46,956 nucleotides of DNA from assembly GCA_019456195.1 (NCBI GenBank), contig VRUK01000020.1:1-46956 (forward strand), in the 5' to 3' direction. Source of the DNA: Planctomycetota bacterium (GTDB taxonomy: Bacteria > Planctomycetota > Phycisphaerae > Sedimentisphaerales > Anaerobacaceae). Both the position numbers and the translations under genes were made by a program. Each line of letters begins with the position of its first letter. The first letter of the stretch is position 1. Under the pieces are notes generated by a model, which saw only the letters and a list, made by a program, of their open reading frames with translations, did no database searches and was not told the origin of the DNA. This document shows positions 44,959 through 46,956 of this stretch, one piece after another.

Positions 44959-46956
44959 ATGCTGATTCTACAAAACATCCTTTCACAGGAAATTGTGCAA
45001 AGGCTCGGCTGGACCCTGCTTCATTTTATCTGGCAGGCCGCGGCAGTCGCGTTAATCCTAACAATCCTTCTCAAATTACTGCGAAAATCCACGGCTAACC
45101 TGCGTTACATAATTGCCTGCCTTGCCTTGGCGCTAATAGTTCTACTGCCCGTTATAACCATTAAGTTGGTACCTGTTTCTCAGCCACTGACGGCGCCGCA
45201 CTTCGCCCCGGCGCCCGCACCGACCGTGCTGCCGATAGCAGAAATGCCCGCACCAGAAACTATCCTAATAGCAAAGCCGTATCAGCCCGAAAGTGTTAAT
45301 GTGGTTCCTGCAATCCCCTTAAAACAGCATGCGGCCGATACCCTCGAACCCGCTTTGCCTTACATAGTCTCAGGATGGCTCATCGGCGTATTCGGCCTTT
45401 CTATCTGGCATCTGGGCGGCTGGACACAGTTGCAGCGTCTCAAACGAAGAATGGTCAAACAGGTAGATTCCACACTACTCAATAAACTAAAAGTATTGAC
45501 CCAAAAGCTAAAGGTCAAACAAACAGTACAGCTTATGGAATCCGCCCTGGTCCAGATACCCACCGTCGTCGGCTGGCTAAGGCCCGTCATCCTACTGCCC
45601 GCCAGCGCCCTTACCGGCCTGAGTTCCGAACAATTAGAAGCCATCATAGCCCACGAGCTGGCCCACATTAAAAGATTCGATTATCTTATCAATATACTGC
45701 AAACCGTCGTCGAGATACTCGGCTTCTACCACCCCGCTGTGTGGTGGATCTCACATAAGATTCGCGCCGAAAGAGAAAACTGCTGCGACGATATAGCCGT
45801 TAGCATATCCGGCGACCGCGTCTCTTACGCCGGGGCTTTGGCCTCAATGGAAGAAATCCGCGCCGCTCACGGTAAATTAGCCGTAGCGGCAACCGGAGGC
45901 AATCTTTTCAGGCGTATATGCCGCCTCCTCGGCAAAGACTCAACCGAAAACACGGGCCTAAGCTGGGTACCAGCCGCAACCGCCATTCTACTCATAATCG
46001 CTCTGGCAATACCAACAACCCTCGCTCTGACTAACAAACCTGATTCCATGCTGACTGAAACAAAAACCGACATCCAGGTTGAGGATGATATAGCAATCGA
46101 AACTCCGTTAGATATAGAATCCCTTACAGAGAACATTCCGCCCGCCCCTGTACTGGCAACAAGTCCCGCACCTACAGATAAGGATAAAGCACATGTTCGG
46201 ATTAATTGCTTCGTCGTCGAAGTTCCTCTCGATTCGAAAATAGACACAGAAACACTCAAAGAGGCCAAGAAAATTCTGGGCGGCAAAGTAAGTCTCCGTA
46301 ACACAACGGTTGATGTCATATTAAGACAAGCCGCCAAAGCCACGGCCGCAGCCAAGAATGAATCCGACAGGAATAAGCGAGTAACAGAGAAGAAGTTCAA
46401 CGCTCTCGTTAAAATGCTGGACTCAAAAGGCTATATGAAAATCCTGATGAACCCAATGATTGAAACCCGACACGGTAAAACAGCAAAAGTTATATCGTCT
46501 CAACACGTACCACTGCAGCAAAAAACCAAGGCATCGCCTGGTGGCGGTGGTCAACAAACCCAAGTAACACCTGAAATAGAATATGTGGATGTAACTGACT
46601 CGCTTGAGATCACTCCACACGTTCTTGCAGATGGCCATATAAGCCTGGATGTCGAAGCAGACTTCGGTTCGCAATACATAGACATACCTTTATTTGAAGA
46701 ACCGACGACGCCCATATCCTTAAGGCAACTTTCTACTAAGGTGCGCGCCAACTCAGGCGAAAGCCTGATAATCAGCTACCTAACAGAAAATTCACCTGCA
46801 CCCGGAAATAATGTCAATAACACCGAAAAGCAGGCAAAAGAAGTGTTGTTTATTTTAACTCCCACCATAGTAAACACCGACAACGACTCGAAAAAGAAGA
46901 CCGAATCGGTTCATAAGTTAAAAAAAATAGGCCTCGCTGTAGCTATGTATGCCAAT
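44959..46956 (+). CDS. M56 metallopeptidase (BlaR1-like) fused to a secretin-like domain; 3' end beyond the right edge
   Basis: 666 residues are present without a stop. Membrane segments lie at about 20-40, 48-70, 134-150 and 339-361. The protease core carries HELAH (232-236) and ENCCDDIAVSISGDRVSYAGAL. After the last membrane segment the protein continues with about 300 residues. Within this part VRINCFVVEVP, KGYMKILMNPMIETRHGKTAKVISSQHVPL, VDVTDSLEITPHVLADGHISLDVEADF, STKVRANSGESLIISYL and KEVLFILTPTIV closely follow the strand order of the type II/III secretin domain (GspD/PilQ). Single secretin-like domains on an M56 sensor cannot form a normal pore by themselves. A ligand-sensing or oligomerising role outside the cytoplasm is more likely. 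It pairs with the BlaI gene just upstream. Confidence 0.85.
   Translation, partial: MLILQNILSQEIVQRLGWTLLHFIWQAAAVALILTILLKLLRKSTANLRYIIACLALALIVLLPVITIKLVPVSQPLTAPHFAPAPAPTVLPIAEMPAPETILIAKPYQPESVNVVPAIPLKQHAADTLEPALPYIVSGWLIGVFGLSIWHLGGWTQLQRLKRRMVKQVDSTLLNKLKVLTQKLKVKQTVQLMESALVQIPTVVGWLRPVILLPASALTGLSSEQLEAIIAHELAHIKRFDYLINILQTVVEILGFYHPAVWWISHKIRAERENCCDDIAVSISGDRVSYAGALASMEEIRAAHGKLAVAATGGNLFRRICRLLGKDSTENTGLSWVPAATAILLIIALAIPTTLALTNKPDSMLTETKTDIQVEDDIAIETPLDIESLTENIPPAPVLATSPAPTDKDKAHVRINCFVVEVPLDSKIDTETLKEAKKILGGKVSLRNTTVDVILRQAAKATAAAKNESDRNKRVTEKKFNALVKMLDSKGYMKILMNPMIETRHGKTAKVISSQHVPLQQKTKASPGGGGQQTQVTPEIEYVDVTDSLEITPHVLADGHISLDVEADFGSQYIDIPLFEEPTTPISLRQLSTKVRANSGESLIISYLTENSPAPGNNVNNTEKQAKEVLFILTPTIVNTDNDSKKKTESVHKLKKIGLAVAMYAN

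Noticed and set aside
1..46956. Genome-wide reassignment of UGA to an amino acid
   Set aside because: UGA serves as a normal stop in selB, the symporter and several dehydratase-operon genes, and those proteins have family-typical ends there.

Overview
The window looks like chromosome of an anaerobic planctomycete, most likely class Phycisphaerae. The grounds are: dockerin-like cohesion motifs (GDxNGDxxVDxxDxxxxxxQWLE) on secreted proteins, repeated BlaI/M56 regulator pairs with large C-terminal extensions, PQQ-type propellers fused to other domains, a CotH/lamin-tail giant, and oxygen-sensitive 2-hydroxyacyl-CoA dehydratase-type enzymes. This is inference from gene content; there is no rRNA in the window.

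Region 1 (1-6816, minus strand) is one probable operon. In transcription order it encodes a TorF-like outer-membrane barrel, a SAM methyltransferase with an unusual Cys-rich motif I, three proteins of the HgdB/double-cubane-cluster type, their ATP-driven activase, and selenophosphate synthetase SelD (cut by the left edge). The last five genes are joined by short gaps or stop/start overlaps.

Region 2 (6933-12102) is a selenocysteine island. selA and selB are adjacent on the plus strand. They are flanked by two genes that are only complete if an in-frame UGA is read as selenocysteine: a membrane-anchored 217-residue protein (6994-7647, minus) and a 92-residue membrane protein (11759-12037, plus). 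Both UGAs lie in the identical context GGC-UGA-GGC. Each is followed by a hairpin whose three-base loop (UGG or UGU) starts 21-22 nt downstream, as expected of a bacterial SECIS. The second protein has an adjacent paralog with Leu (TTA) at that site and without the hairpin. These two genes, together with the selD/dehydratase operon, are the most interesting content of the window.

Region 3 (12125-23860) holds a secreted repeat protein, a decayed BlaI-PDZ chimera with a BlaI-type operator, a 1516-residue dockerin/lamin-tail/CotH protein, a PQQ propeller interrupted by a methyltransferase domain, and a UroD-family protein. Region 4 (23906-32715, minus) holds a sodium/solute symporter with a small membrane partner. 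It also holds a sigma-factor operon whose third gene carries an archaeal threonyl-tRNA-synthetase editing-like domain, followed by a glycine-zipper lipoprotein, a propeller-dockerin protein, a Ser/Arg repeat protein with TPRs and a double zinc-ribbon protein.

Region 5 (33187-46956) holds a PilZ/coiled-coil protein, a possible small RNA, a small membrane protein, an EF-G paralog, a six-repeat secreted paralog of the 12125-13042 gene, and two BlaI-M56 modules. Each module has a promoter with an overlapping palindromic operator. One M56 protein carries a redoxin-like domain without its cysteines, and the other ends in a secretin-like domain. No tRNA, rRNA, CRISPR array or insertion sequence was recognised.
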